Under the pieces are notes generated by a model. It was not told the DNA's origin. It saw only the letters and a program-made list of their open reading frames with translations, and ran no database searches. From positions 496,001-560,000 of the forward strand of contig JAHRHY010000017.1 in assembly GCA_019671135.1 (NCBI GenBank): 64,000 bases of DNA, written 5' to 3'. Both the position numbers and the translations under genes were made by a program. This DNA is from Linnemannia hyalina. Taxonomy: Eukaryota > Mortierellomycota > Mortierellomycetes > Mortierellales > Mortierellaceae. This document shows positions 12,050 through 25,072 of the stretch, piece after piece; the stretch's first letter is position 1; each line of letters opens with the position of its first letter.

Positions 12050-13884
12050 ATGACAACAGTCGTCCTCCCCCCTCGTGCTCAATGGCACGACAGACTCATG
12101 CTCAGGGTCGCGGCCTGGTCCCAGACCATGCCTCTTGCCCTCACCGCTACCATCGTCGGTACGTTTCGTTCTCTTTCTTTCCTTTTCCTTCCTTTACTCT
12201 CTTGTATCTCAGCACCCTGACCGTTCCGTGGGAATGAAGAGCACAAAACACCCCGACTGACTCTCTCTTTTTTATTACCACACTTGTTGCGTTTATGAAA
12301 TAGGTGTGATGGAATGTGTGTTGAACTTGTGGCAGCTGCTGAAACAACGCGACTTGACGGCCCGCGCCCTCGAGCGTCGTCAGATCTGGATTGAACAGAA
12401 CAAGGGTGTCAACCCTGGTCGTCCCCGCGTTGCCATCGTTACAGGTAATAGTTCGCCGACATGGCTCTTTCGAATCAAGAGAGAGGATGACTTGTGGAGT
12501 TCTCCGCGGAGGGTTTATGCCAAAAATTTAGCCATTCAGCACAGAAGCGCCATGCTTATGCAATTTTTAACTCTTTCTCATTGCTTCTCTTTTTTCAATC
12601 AGGAGGAAACACGGGCCTGGGATTCGAGACCGCAAAGGCCTTGGTCGAAGCTGGATACTTCACTATCATTGGTAAGAGTCTTGGAGAGAGGACAGGAAGG
12701 AAACCGATGGTGATCGAAGATCAATCCTCTGTTCTCATACACCCCTTTCCTCAAATCGCGTTTTCTTCAATGCACTCGATTATTCTCTTACGCTCACACA
12801 CACACTTTTGTGGTTATCGTTTGTTTCTAAATAGGATGCAGAACGGTCAGTAAGGGTCGCGAGGCTATTGACAAAATCGAAGAACAGACAGGCATTACGG
12901 GCCAGATGACCGTCCTTCCCTTGGACCTGTCCTCGCAGGAGAGCGTCAAGGCTTTCACCCGTGACTTCGGGGCCCTTGGGTATTCCTCTCTCGATATCCT
13001 CGTCAACAGTATGTATTTATTTTCATGGTTTTTATGGCTGTCAATGCTGGTTTGCATGATTTTTCCCTTCTTTGTTTCTTATCCTCTTGCTAACACTATT
13101 TTGTCGTGTTTGATAGACGCAGGTATGATGGATATTCCCTTCGGGCTGACCAAGGAAGGATACGAAATGCAGTTTGGCGTGGTAAGTTCTATCACTCTTG
13201 CATGCATTACCACCACCCTTTCTTCCTTTCCTTTTCGTATGCATTGCAGCCTCCTTGTTTTCAATCATGCAAAGAAGGAGAAAGAGGCGCAACAACAACA
13301 ATGATGAACATTTCTAATAGTATCAATACTCTCACGCTCATTGATAATAGAACCATTTGGGTCATTACACCTTGACTCTCGGCCTGTTGCCCCTCCTCAA
13401 CAATGCCACCCAGGGTCGCATCATTGTCCTTTCCTCTGGTGCCATGTACTCCTCCACCGACATTCGCTATGACCTGCTCCAGGGTCCTAAGGGATACTCC
13501 CGCTTGGGCCACTACTCGTACTCCAAGCTTGCCAACCTACTCTTTGTCAAGGCTCTTGACCGTCGCCTGAGAGAGTTCAAGTCCAACATCACCGTCAATG
13601 CTGCCCACCCTGGAGCCTGCAGCACAGAGCTGTTCCGCCACAACCCTATGATGAACCTCTTGATGATCCCTGCTCGTGTTGTCTGCCGTAGCCCTCTTGT
13701 GGGTGCTATGACGTCGATCTACCTGGCATTGGCACCTGGACTGGAGAAGGTCTCTGGCGAGTACTTTTTCGATCAGATCCCCAGGACTGTGAACCCCGTC
13801 GCTGCGGATGAGAAGGCCCAGGAGTTGTTGTGGGCCAAGAGTGTCGAGTATACCGGCGTCAACCTCAAGGCCGTCGAAAACTAA
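12050..13884 (+). CDS. Short-chain dehydrogenase/reductase, retinol-dehydrogenase-like
   Basis: NAD(P)-dependent oxidoreductase of the classical SDR superfamily, 363 aa, six exons: 12050-12158, 12304-12444, 12603-12671, 12835-13008, 13117-13181, 13351-13884. A hydrophobic stretch at residues ~28-50 may anchor it to a membrane, as in RDH-type enzymes. The dinucleotide motif TGGNTGLG spans residues ~83-90. Further motifs are DILVNNAG, the LSSG strand with the catalytic Ser (~213) and the YxxxK pair Y241/K245 in HYSYSKLAN, followed by NAAHPGACSTEL. Complete catalytic set, so an active enzyme is expected. The substrate (retinoid-like, steroid or lipid carbonyl) cannot be read from sequence. Confidence 0.88.
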
Positions 13885-14436
13885 TTGATACCCGCTTTCT
13901 ATTTTTTTTTGCCGTTTTGTCGTTTGGAATAAACAATGACAAGGTCTTCTTTTCTACCATGTCCATGTCTATGTCCATGTGTGTAGTACAGTATATAACA
14001 CAAGCGGAAAAAGGTCGGTATGGTTTTCTGCACCCTTTCCCTCTCTGAGCCCAGTTGTGTGGCCTTTGCTGAGAAAATCGTTGAGCAGCAGTATCCATGT
14101 CCTCTGAGGCATTTTTGTATTCGACTTTTACTTCTTTTCTGTTTTTCTCATTTATTCACGCCGCTCCATCCTTGCATTCACTCCTCCTTTCTGTCATTGC
14201 TCGTCGTCGCATTCAATCTTCCTTCTCTCTCTAATCCCCTTTCTATAAAAGACAGCGACAACCCCTATCCTCCCTTTTCCCTTGGTCTCATCACTCTCTC
14301 CTCTCTTCCCCTCGACCCTCGAAAGGCAACAACAACTACAACAGTCTCTCGTCGTACTTTATTTTTCTGTCGCCAACTGTCACCAAAAAAAACCTCCACC
14401 CATATACCCCTTTCCCTCCTCTCCCTTCCACATACC
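13885..14436. promoter_or_regulatory. Intergenic with TATA box of the first ABCC transporter
   Basis: Contains the SDR 3' flank (a short ATGTCC/ATGTCT repeat near 13958-13980) and then a C/T-rich promoter. A good TATA box, TATAAAA, lies at 14244-14250, about 190 bases before the ABC transporter ATG at 14437. No gene seen. Confidence 0.45.
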
Positions 14437-17400
14437 ATGAAAGGTGACCCACTACAGGCATGGGTCGACTTCCTCGTAAAGTACGGCGGCCACTACGTTC
14501 TCGTCGGACTCCCGTCCCTCCTTGCAATCTTTGCTTTTCGGAGTCGAAACCGATACCTGACCAAGACTCGTGGTAAACCCCCACACCGATACGGACGAAC
14601 AGGGCTCATCTATTGGCCCAGCCAGCTGTTCCTCATTGTGGCCTGGTGTGCTATCCTGGCGCTGTCGTATTCCTTGGGCACGGGGCCTTATATCGCCACT
14701 GCGGATGGGTTGTTGATGAGTACACCCTTGGTGCTTATTGCCTTGGTATGGTTTGTTATATTGTTTTGTTTTGTTTTGTTTTGCGTTTTGCCATTTGTGT
14801 TCGTGTGTTGTGGATGTGGATGTGGTTGCGGTCACAGCAAAAAAAAAAGGAAGAAGTGTTGTCGATCTTTGATGATATGAGTACTTTGTAACAAGGAGTT
14901 GAAAAGTCGAGGAACGTTCGCGCTTAGTCTTTCTTTGACGTTGTAAGAAAGGAGGCGCGGACAAACGCAAGCTCTTGCTGCTTTGGATCTATTTTTCCAC
15001 GAGTAAAATTTTTCCATGAAGGGAAAGAAAAGGCACAGTTGTTCAATGATGCAACACAACTCAGATGTGTTTGGGCTCTGACGTCTTTGTTTTTGTTGTT
15101 GCTTTGTTTGTTTTATCGTTCTCATGAAGTTGCGCTGACCATGCACAACAAAGTCAGAAAATGACTGGTCAAAGAGCAAGAAAAAGATTACTTCTTGAAA
15201 GGGACCATGGGATACCGAAAAGGCTAGATTCACCACAGGGGACAACCCATTGCGAGGCGCAGGAGGACAAGATTCGAGACAGCAACAAATACAAAAAGAA
15301 AACAATAATGACAGAAGGACCTTGATTCTACAACTAACATTGACGAATGAAGGTTCAAAAATCCTAACAGACACAACAATTCTACTTTGCTCTGGTGATA
15401 GTGGTACGCGTTGATTTTAAACAGGAATGAGCACAAATACGAGATTCGATCCTCAGATACCCTCTTCGTCTACTACATCGTCACCCTCTTCGGCTCAGGA
15501 CTCGCGCTCTTCATCCTCTTCAGCGAACATGACTGGAGCCCAATTCGCCAGATGGACCCACCTCCTATCTTCGAGTACAAGATGGACCCCTTTCGATACC
15601 TCCTGGTCTTCATAGGAGCCATTGGACTCGCCTTCTTCTTTGAGGCACTCCCTCGGGGTCGGACACGAGTGCAGCGTGAGAGCAAGGCGCAGGAAGGCCT
15701 CACGGCATACGACCAGGCTAATTGGTACTCCCGACTCACCTTCCATTTTTTGCAACCCATGATGAGCCTGGGCGCCAAGAGAACTATCACGGTCGAGGAT
15801 CTGGACGAGAAGACGCCTGAGGGAAAGAAGGCTAGCGTCAACTACGAGCGCATCTCGCGTATTTGGGACAAGAAGGCAGCGCGGTACTACAAGCAGGTCA
15901 GCAAGAGGAAGGCCAAGGGCTCAAAGCGGATGCCAGCCCAACCATCGCTACTTCTAACTGTCTTGAGCGTCAACACGTGGAGGATTACCAAAATGATGGT
16001 TGTTCGGATGCTAAGCTTTGCCCTCCTCTTCGTGGCACCGTTCCTGTTCTCGTACCTACTCAAGTTTTTCACGGACTATGACGATGCGATCAAAAGAGGG
16101 AAGAAGCCCCCGGCTACGGCGAATGGACTCTTGATTGCGGTCGGGATCTTCGTGGGGACAATGGCGAGCGCAATCATGTTGACTTCGTCATCAAACGAGT
16201 GCAGCGATATGGCTATCGAGGCGCGCAGTGGACTCATCGCCATGATTTACCGCAAATCCTTAAGGCTCTCACCAACCGCCAGGAGCAAATCAACCCTCGG
16301 CGAAATCAGTAAGTGGATTTGTCTCATCTAATGTAAATAACTATCATTGTAGGAGGCGGCGACTTGTGTAGTGAAACTGACCCTTGTCACTGTTTCACAT
16401 AGGCAACTACATGGCGGTTGACACTGAGAGCTGGATGGCGGCGGGAAATCTGCTTCCTTTGATCTTTACACTTCCAGTCGAGATCGGTCTTGGAATCTGG
16501 CTACTGTACCGTTTGTTGGGATGGTCACTCTTGGCTGGACTTGCTGTGTTTGCGATTGTCAGTCCCATCCAGGCTCTATTTGCATCGTTTCTCCACTCGT
16601 ACCAGAAGAACAAACTCAGGGCTATGGACAACCGTCTTCGTCTCATGACTGAGATCCTTGCCAACATCAAAATTGTCAAGCTCTACTCTTGGTATGTTGT
16701 CGTTATTTTGTGTTCTAAGAATGCATGCATTGAGTCGAAGCTGACACACACAATGTTCTTATGACCGATAATTAATTAGGGAGGACGCGTTTCGCAAGAA
16801 GATTGACGTTTTGCGGGACCGGGAATTGGACGCACAGCGGGCTTTGTCCCGGGTGCGAGCTTTTCTAGTCATGGTCTTTTCTTCCGTCAACCTTTTGATG
16901 ATCCTGGCCACATTTGCAGTATACTCGAACTTTGGAGGACCCGACTTCACACCAGCCGAGATGACACCTCAGATCGTCTTTGTCGGAATCGCACTATTCA
17001 GCATGATGAGTCGACCCCTCGGCATTATCCCTCTCGCAATCTCTCACGTCATTCTACTGAGGACATCCAACCGCAGGATTGCCTCGTTTTTGTTGCTGGA
17101 GGAGATTGACCCGACTGTGGTGGAGCGACACGGTCGCCAGACTGGCGTACAAAAGGATGCAGATAGAAACGGGATCAGCAGTCAGCTCCCGGCGGTCGAA
17201 ATTGATAACGGATCTTTTGCATGGGACAAGGACTCCATTACAGCACCAGCTGCGCCTACTACTTCATTATCACCTGCAGATGCTGAACGGCAGCCATTGC
17301 TCGGCGACCGAACCTCGTCACCTTCAGGATCAGCATCGCGCCCAACCTTGACCAACATTCAACTGTCGATTCTCGAGGGTAACTTGACGGCGATTGTAGG

Positions 17401-20202
17401 CCGAATCGGCCAGGGCAAGTCTTCGCTATTGAGCGCCGTCTTGGGCGAGATGTACAAGCTTGAAGGAACCGTCAGAACATATGGAAACATCGCTTACGTC
17501 CCTCAGCAGGCTTGGATTATCAATGCGACTGTGCGGGAGAATATTCTTCTTGGAAAACCCTTTGAGCAGGAGAAGTACGATCGGATTATTTACGCGTCGG
17601 GACTGAAGCCTGATATCGATATGCTTCCCGCGGAGGATCTGACTGAGATCGGAGAGCGAGGCATCAACTTGTCCGGTGGTCAAAAACAACGTGTCTCCCT
17701 TGCCCGTGCCGCCTACCAGGATGCCGACATCTACCTCTTGGACGACCCTCTCAGCGCCGTTGATGCCCATGTTGACCAGCACCTGTGGCACAACCTCATC
17801 GGACCCAACGGACTGCTGAAGGACAAGACCCGGATTCTGATCACACACGGCATTCATCACTTGAGCGAGGTCGACCAAATTGTTGTCATGAAAGACGGTA
17901 CGATATCGGAAACTGGAGAGTATGAACAGCTCATGAAGGCCCAAGATGCCTTCTACCAGCTCATCTACGACTTTTCTGTCAAACGACAGCACGACAGCAG
18001 CCATTCCAAGGACGACGACACCGCTACACAAGTTGGTCCAGAGACCACGAAAACAGTTGGACGCGAGAATAGCAAGGCTGAGTCGACTACGACGAGTACT
18101 TCGGCTGGCAAGGCCATTGACAAAACTAGCACTGGTGGACTTGTAAGCAAGGAGAATGTTGAAGAGGGCAAGGTCGGCTGGCGCGTGTACTGGGACTATG
18201 CCCGAGCTGTGTAAGTCTGGCAATTATTTCTAATTGAACCGCGCAATATTACGATATGCAAGCAAGAATACTCACCTTATTATCCATTTAATATTTTAGC
18301 TCCTTTCACAGGGCGTTTATTTGCTTGTTCCTGTATGGTGTTGCCCAAGTGTGTCAGATCTCGACCAACTTTTGGCTGCGGTACTGGATCACGGCGGATG
18401 AGCGGGAAGGTGAGGAGGATCGGCCATCTTATTTCTATCTTGCTGGGTATGCGTCCTTGGTACTTTTGTTCCTGGTTGTCGATGTCACGGTGAACTACAT
18501 GGCGAACGTTGTTTGTGGAATTCGAAGCGCCAGAATCCTATACAATGGGCTGCTCGCGCGCGTTTTGCGCTACCCCATGAGCACCTTTGACACCACTCCG
18601 TAAGTTAATCATGTGCCCTGCTTCGTTGAAACTGCCTGCCATGATATGTTACAGCTATCTGATACTAATTATTACTATGCGTGCGATTTCATGACTTATA
18701 TTAGTATGGGACGAATTATCAACAGGTTCTCATCGGATGTTGCGGCGATCGACAGCAATCTCCCAGAGCAGCTTCCAGGACTCCTAGGATTTACGTCATC
18801 GGTTGTCGGGATCATCTGCGTGATTGGCTACTCGACGCCAATCTTTTTGTACACAGTTCCTCCTCTGCTCTTGGTCTTCTTGGTGATCCAGAATTACTAC
18901 ATCAAGACGTCTGGCGCGATCAAACGAATCATTTCGGTCGCAAAGTCGCCGCTTTATCAGCACTTTGGCGAATCCCTTGCCGGTGTGTCGACCATTCGAT
19001 CCTTGGATGGCCTGCAGAGTCAGTTTATTGTAGAGAATGAGAGCCGGACGGACGCTATTGCACGCAAGACCGACACGTTTATGCTGACCAACCGTTGGCT
19101 GACGGTCCGGATCCAGGCCATTTCAGCCACAGTCATTCTTTCGGCGGCGGTGCTTGCAGTGCTGAACGTGGAGCAGTTGGATCCAAGTCTGGTCGGGTTG
19201 GCGATGACCTATGCGCTGAGTCTGACCAACGTGGTCGTTATTCTGGTCCGCACTGCAAGCGATGTCCAAAACCAGTTTGTCAGTGTCGAGCGGATCCAGG
19301 AGTACTCTAAGAAGCCCGTAGAGGCGCCCTTGGAAATTGCTCACAGCGAGCTTCCGGAGAACTGGCCTGAGCATGGTAAAATCACGTTCAACAAGTACTC
19401 GGCGCGGTACCGAGAGGGACTGGATCTTTCTCTGAAGGATGTCACGTTTACGGTCGAGCCTCAGGAGAAGGTCGGCATTGTTGGAAGGACCGGAGCGGGC
19501 AAGTCGTCGTTGACATTGGCACTTTTCAGGATCATTGAGGCTGCGGACAGCTTCTGGGCACTGGCGAGTGATCCCTCGAGACCTGAGCTGCCGATGGGCG
19601 ACTGTTTGGATAACTTTGGATGCGCTGCAGGCGGGTCGATTGAGATTGATGGAGTCGATATTGCCAGCCTTGGATTGAGACAACTTCGACAGCATCTTTC
19701 GATCATCCCACAGGACCCGACTCTTTTCGCAGGAACTGTTCGTGAAAACCTGGATCCATTCTTTGAGCTTGAGGACAGTTCTTTGTGGGAAGCGCTGGAG
19801 CGGGCACATTTGAAGGATTATATCGCGTCGTTGCCGGGTGGGTTGTCGTTTGAGGTGTCAGCCAACGGTGACAACTTTTCGATGGGCCAGCGGTCATTGG
19901 TCTGTCTTGCACGAGCTTTGCTTCGCAAGTCAAAAGTCCTGGTCTTGGACGAGGCAACTGCTGCGGTCGATATTGAGACGGACGAGTTGATCCAGAAGAC
20001 TATTCGGGCCGAATTCAAGGACAGGACGATTCTGACGATTGCGCACCGGATCAAGACGATTATGGATTCTGATAAGGTCTTGGTGTTGGAGAATGGACGG
20101 GTTCAGGAGTTTGAGGAGCCAAAGTCGTTGTTGACGAGGAGGGAGTCGTTGTTTTATCGACTTGCTGAGCAAGCTGGTGAACTTGATGTTCGTCGCCTTT
20201 AG
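14437..20202 (+). CDS. ABCC-family (MRP-type) full ABC transporter with TMD0
   Basis: ATP-driven exporter, probably of organic anions or glutathione conjugates at the vacuolar or plasma membrane (inferred from family). 1577 aa; exons 14437-14745, 15402-16308, 16403-16691, 16780-18210, 18300-18599, 18705-20202. An N-terminal TMD0 with several hydrophobic segments fills the first ~200 residues, followed by TMD1. NBD1 has Walker A GRIGQGKS (near 709), signature LSGGQ (near 799) and Walker B LLDDPLSAVDAHVD, with Asp in the catalytic Glu position, as is normal for ABCC NBD1. TMD2 follows. NBD2 has Walker A GRTGAGKS (near 1339), signature FSMGQ and Walker B LVLDEATAAVD. The first intron is 656 nt, far longer than the rest; its acceptor at 15400-15401 is the one that keeps frame. 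Confidence 0.92.
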
Positions 20203-20987
20203 ATACTTTTCTTCACTATCGCATATACCAGAAATACCATCGACACCTTGTTATCCATGATATATATGACGTTTACATTGGAACTTGAATCGCGTGTTAG
20301 GAACGATTATGCCGGCTACTCTTGTGTGCCCATCAAGACATCTCTGAGTTTAGCATCTCGCCTTCACAAAGATAGCCATTTTTCCCTGTTGGCCGCGGGG
20401 TCCTGGCAGTAAGGCTATACTTCGATTGGTTGTGGTCCTCGCCTACTGGCTAAAAGGGTAGAACGGCCTCTTTATGCTTTGTTCGATATCAAGTTAACCT
20501 GGGAACCAATGAGCCAAACAGATATCAACCCCTTTCCCTTTCTTTCTTACCTTTTCCTATTCTTTCTTCCCTCTTCCCTTTTCTTCCCTTTCCTTACACA
20601 TTCGTCTTTTTTTTTTTTAATCTATTTGGGCGCCGAATGGCTCGCGACCTGCTCGCGCTGTGCCCTGCACTACAGATCGTTATGAATGAATGAAGGCTGT
20701 AAAACTGACTGGCGAACCATCAGGAGCCTCTCATCATATTAAAGTTACATTTCTTTACAGCGGTTTTTTTGGTTCTCGTGCTTTGGTATATAAAAAAAAA
20801 CATAATTACATGGTAAATAACTTCTGCCACTCTGATCAGGTACGCGTTTTGTTGGTGTGAGAGATCTGACCATGGATGTATTATGCGAGAGGAGTGAGAG
20901 AGAGAGAGGATTATGTATGGTTGTGTACGAAAAAAAAAAAAAAAAAAAAAAAGAGGCTATCCTGCACAGAGCAAAATAGGAGGGAAA
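20203..20987. other. Convergent intergenic region
   Basis: 3' flanks of the ABC transporter (+) and the tetraspanin (-). Holds a GA repeat followed by an A-run at 20930-20952 and several T-runs (near 20609 and 20764). No gene seen. Confidence 0.5.
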
Positions 20988-22877
20988 TCACTGAGTGTAC
21001 GACTTGGGGATGATGGGATTAGCGGTTCGGTAAAGGCTATCGATATGATTAGAACAGAGCAAGGCGACAAGCATGACGAGGAGTTGGATGGGTACGAGAG
21101 TAAACGCGGCCGAGGAGGTGTTGGAGAGGAGATCTTGTTGGTACTGCAGGAATTTGGTCTCGCAGGATGGGAGGGGTGCACGGGGGAAGCAGTGCAGGTC
21201 GTAGGATGGGTAGTCGCCCGATGATCTGTAACCACAGCAGTTCAACTATTTTTTCAGAAAGAGAAAGGTAGTGAAGGCGTATTAGTTTATACACCCTATT
21301 CTTCTCTTGTTTGATAAAACACGAAGACACATGAAAAAAAAAAAAAGTAAAAGGGCGATGGCTTACAGCGTTTTGGATGACAAGACGGTCGTCGCGGGTG
21401 TACTCATTGATCCACGAGAACTTGAGTTTCATGTAGAGTGAGACGTGACTGCGTCGGAAGCAGATGTATCCGATCGAGGTCACCATTGCAAACAAGGGCC
21501 AGAGGAGTACCGTGTACCATGACAGTATCTTACGGCTCTGTGTAAAGATCCCAATGAACCCAAGCAGTGCGACGAATACGCCGAATGGAGCCGTCACCAT
21601 CATCACTAATATGTTAACAGGGCAGAAGTGAAGATGTTAGTTCTGTTGCTTTGGCAAGTTTTTTTGGAGGTGATTGACGGCATGGAGAAGGAGGTGGTGG
21701 ACTTACGGAGGAGGACGTTATGGTTGGCTATCATCATGATTCCAGAATCCAGGTAGGGTTTTGTCCATTGGTCTCCACGCCACGACATGGTCATGATCAC
21801 TGTGCATGTCACCGCATACCCCAACAACTATGAAAGTCAGGCGAATAAATACGCAGGTTAGCACCATTGCTTCTGTAACTTCTCCCTAACAAGGCTTCAA
21901 ATAAACATGAACAAACGAAATAAACTTACGATGATGTTGGCAAGAAGAAGGAGGAACTTGCTTCGAGTCCAGGTGATACACTTCCTTGAATTGTAATAAG
22001 CCCTCGCCTGCTCCAACTGCAACCGCCCATCATCCTGTCGGTTCATACTAAACCCACCACCACCATCGCCCATCATGTTCGCGCCACTTCCTGCAAGCTG
22101 CTGCTCTTTCAAGAAAGCCGGATCCATATTCGCATAAAAAGGACTCGGCGCCAAGTCGGGATCATCCCAAGTCCCACCCGGGGATTGACTGGGTGTAGGG
22201 ATCAACGTCGGGTTGGGGTTGTTTTGGTTGGTCCGCAAGTTGAGCTGCAAGGAACTCCTAGACGTCCTGGCAACAAGTCGAGAACGGACCGAGGCGACAG
22301 ATGCGGTCTTTGCGTGATGGAATTGGCGACCGTCTGCGAATGATCGAGGGAGGGGGTGGGGTGGTGGGGATGGTCTTTGTTGGGAGGTTTTGGTGTGTCG
22401 GCGCGAGGAGGGGGAGGCGGCAGAGGTCGAGTTGGATTTTTTGCGACCGAGGATTGTTGGAAAGATAGAGAAGGGGGATTTTGAGGTCGAGGAGGAAGTT
22501 GCGGAGGAAACGAGGGGTGCTGTTGTCGGGGTCGAGGTTGGAGGAGTACGAGAGGAGGAGGAGGAGGAGGGCGTTGATGTGAGCCCAGCAGGAGTGGCGG
22601 CAGCAGGAGTCTCGTCACCACTACTTGTAACAGCAATTGAATTGGACACAGTTGATTGTGATGCTGGTGGTGTTTGTCCCGGTGACACTGCCCCCACTAG
22701 ACCCACAGAACCATCCGGCGCATTGTTCCCCACGACAGGATCCGCGAGGGCATGATTCGAGCTATTAGAGCTGCTGGGGTTGGTCAAATTGATAAACGTT
22801 GAAGCTGTCGAGTTGGAGGAGGAGGAAGAGACGGGGTAGTGGTCAAGGAAATTGACAGTTGCAGCTGACATGTCCAT
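20988..22877 (-). CDS. Tetraspanin with long Ser/Thr/Pro-rich N-terminal extension
   Basis: Four-pass membrane scaffold protein, 521 aa, exons (minus) 22877-21930, 21827-21707, 21605-21367, 21245-20988. TM1 begins near residue 303 (FLLLLANII), TM2 is APFGVFVALLGFIGIFT and TM3 is WYTVLLWPLFAMVTSIGY. The large extracellular loop carries the tetraspanin hallmark LNCCGY, then two more Cys (DLHC and PLPSC) that would complete two disulfides. TM4 is LVPIQLLVMLVALLC. The ~300 residues before TM1 are low-complexity and unusual, since tetraspanins normally have only a short cytoplasmic tail there. The ATG at 22877 is the only one in frame after the stop at 23121-23123, but an upstream spliced first exon cannot be excluded. 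Confidence 0.8.
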
Positions 22878-25072
22878 CGAAACGCGTGGACTGATGGCGC
22901 GTTGTGGTTGTGGATGGTGGAGTTGTGGTTGTTGGTTGTGGTGGGTGTTGAACTGGTAGTTGTAGTGGTTGGCGTCGACATCCGGGTCGTACTGCGATGC
23001 TCTGTTTGTTTGTATTGTTTGTTTGTTTGTTTGTTTGTTTGTTGAGGATGAGGGGGTTATGTCAGTGGTTGATCGAAAGGGTGAGATGCAGGGAACAGGG
23101 CAGTTGATGAGTGTTTTTGATCAGGGTGGTCTGTGCGGAAGAGATGCCAAATACGGGTCACAAACAGGGTATGACAGTGACTTCATTCCCCAACTACAGC
23201 ACAACGTGTCTTTGTTTCTACCATACCTGATTTGTGCAGAGTACCGCTCTGTCCGGGGTTTCCTTTGCGACGACATGTTCCTTGTGTTGACCGAGAGCGA
23301 AAAAAAAAAGTGTGATGGAAGTTGTTGAATGCAAGTTGGAGTCGAATGCAATGACCGGTGTCGAAATGAGGGCAACAAAAGGAAGAGAATGAGTGCAAAT
23401 AACAGGTGATAGTCAGGGCAAGTAAGGGGAGTGACGAAGGGAGTGAGGTGAGAATGAGAAAGACAAGGAGAGGAGGAGAAGAAAGAGAGGTGTATAGGTA
23501 AAAGAAGATAATGGAGCTGGGTCAGGAAGGGGAAAAGGTGAGGGTTCGCGTAATGAGTTTTCGTTGTTTACAAGACTAATAACACCATGACCAAGGCAGG
23601 ACGATCGCTAGTGGCAAGGATAATCGCTCGTGGCAAAAGAAGTTGGAAGGGAGGATAGGAGAGAGGAGATATGTGTACAAAAAAGTATTGTACAATCAGG
23701 AAAAGAAAAAGAAAGTAAAGAGAAGAAGAGAGGGCGAGACAAAGCGAAGACGAGAAAGGCAAAACAATGCCAAAAGCAATAATGTATGGTAGCAATGGTG
23801 GCCAAGAGAGAGAAAATAGCAATTCTTGAGCGATGGCGCAACTACCTCCGTACATATGTCCATGTCGCTGTCTCTTGCCCCCCTCCTAGTTTTCTCACCG
23901 TCTCCTTCAAGGGCAGTCCTTGACAGAAACACAGACACGACACGCTGATCCTCGGCTGCCTGTCTCCCCTCTGTACTTCCCTCTTGAACGATTGCATCAA
24001 CCATGGAACTCTCTCTTTTATGCTGTCTCATTCCCGCTCTCTTTTCCTTTCTTTCTTCGCCTATGCTCTCTCTGTCCATGTCGGCGACCCTTTATTTTAG
24101 TATTTGCCTTGTGCGTGCTTGGACTTCGCTACAAATAGCAAAGCATACGTGCATTTCCTATCTTTCCTTCCTTCTTTCTTTCTATGTGTTTTACCTTTTT
24201 CTAGGGCAGCAAATCATGCTTGCCGGTTCATCCACGATCTCATCTCACAGCATTCAAGGAGACATTTTCCTTCAGTTCGTCTTATGTATGTTCGTTCAAA
24301 GAACAAACATCGAGAAGAGTAAAAAAGCTCAAGGGGACAGAGAGGGAGAGGTGGGGGATCAGGAAAATTGTCCTCCCCTTGTTTTTTTTCCCTTAGTGTT
24401 CCAACGATAACCCTTGTTTGTTGGAGACGGGAAGAAATGCACCCCTCTCTCCTTTTTGCTTCTCCTGGATGGCGTTGATTATGACTATGTGTCGTCCCAC
24501 TTTGTGTTTTTTAATTCGTTATCTTTTTCATTAGCTTACTTCTTTCTCTCACTTTTTCGTTCACATTTATGGATGCCCTTCATTCCGGGTTTGACAACAG
24601 GCAGTTTGTTAGGCACGTGGACGAAGTGGTAGGTTAAAGGTTACTTGCCTTTGCCTTTTCTACTCTACAAGCAAGGATATTGAATTGAGATAGATAGCAG
24701 CTTTCAGGAGCGCTATTTTTTCTTGAATGTATGTGCTCACTATCACGTTCACTGGTCATAGGCTTCTCTCTGACTTCTCCTCCCTGTGCTTCGTCCTTGT
24801 TTGGCCCTTGCATAGAATTGGGTTGGGTGGAAAGAATGTTCGCCATTGTTTGAGTAAGGTCGATCGGTGCGATTCGATAAAAAAAAAAAAAAAGGGCAGT
24901 GCAGGTCTGCAGCCGACCCAGTGGGCGTATCAACATCAAGGAGCAAAAGGGATAGAAGACAGAGTATATGTTTTGAAGAATGCAAGATGGTTGTTATTAT
25001 TATGGGATTATCTACAAGGGGTTAAAATGCTAATGGGTAATGTGTAATGTATGTGTTTGGATGAGTCTTTGT
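22878..25072. other. Intergenic between tetraspanin and DUF3533 gene
   Basis: No gene supported. Includes a (TTTG)n microsatellite at about 23003-23043, purine-rich sequence at about 23400-23750 (promoter side of the tetraspanin, which reads leftwards), T-rich tracts at 24130-24600 and an A-run near 24880. The region nearest 25072 is the DUF3533 3' UTR. Confidence 0.45.
23003..23043. repeat. (TTTG)n microsatellite
   Basis: About nine TTTG units, slightly interrupted, lying just upstream of the tetraspanin reading frame. On the transcript strand it reads CAAA repeats and may sit in the 5' UTR. Confidence 0.85.

Noticed and set aside
19123..19809. 228-codon minus-strand open frame
   Set aside because: Lies opposite TMD2/NBD2 of the ABCC transporter, whose sense frame has all ABC motifs.
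5449..20202. Idea that the PIN-like pair, SDR and ABC transporter form a metabolite gene cluster
   Set aside because: No synthase, cyclase or P450 is present, and the neighbours on both sides are housekeeping genes. Adjacency alone does not support a cluster.
23568..23855. Hydrophobic 95-codon minus-strand ORF
   Set aside because: Hydrophobicity comes from a C/T-rich promoter tract on that strand; no splice or domain support.
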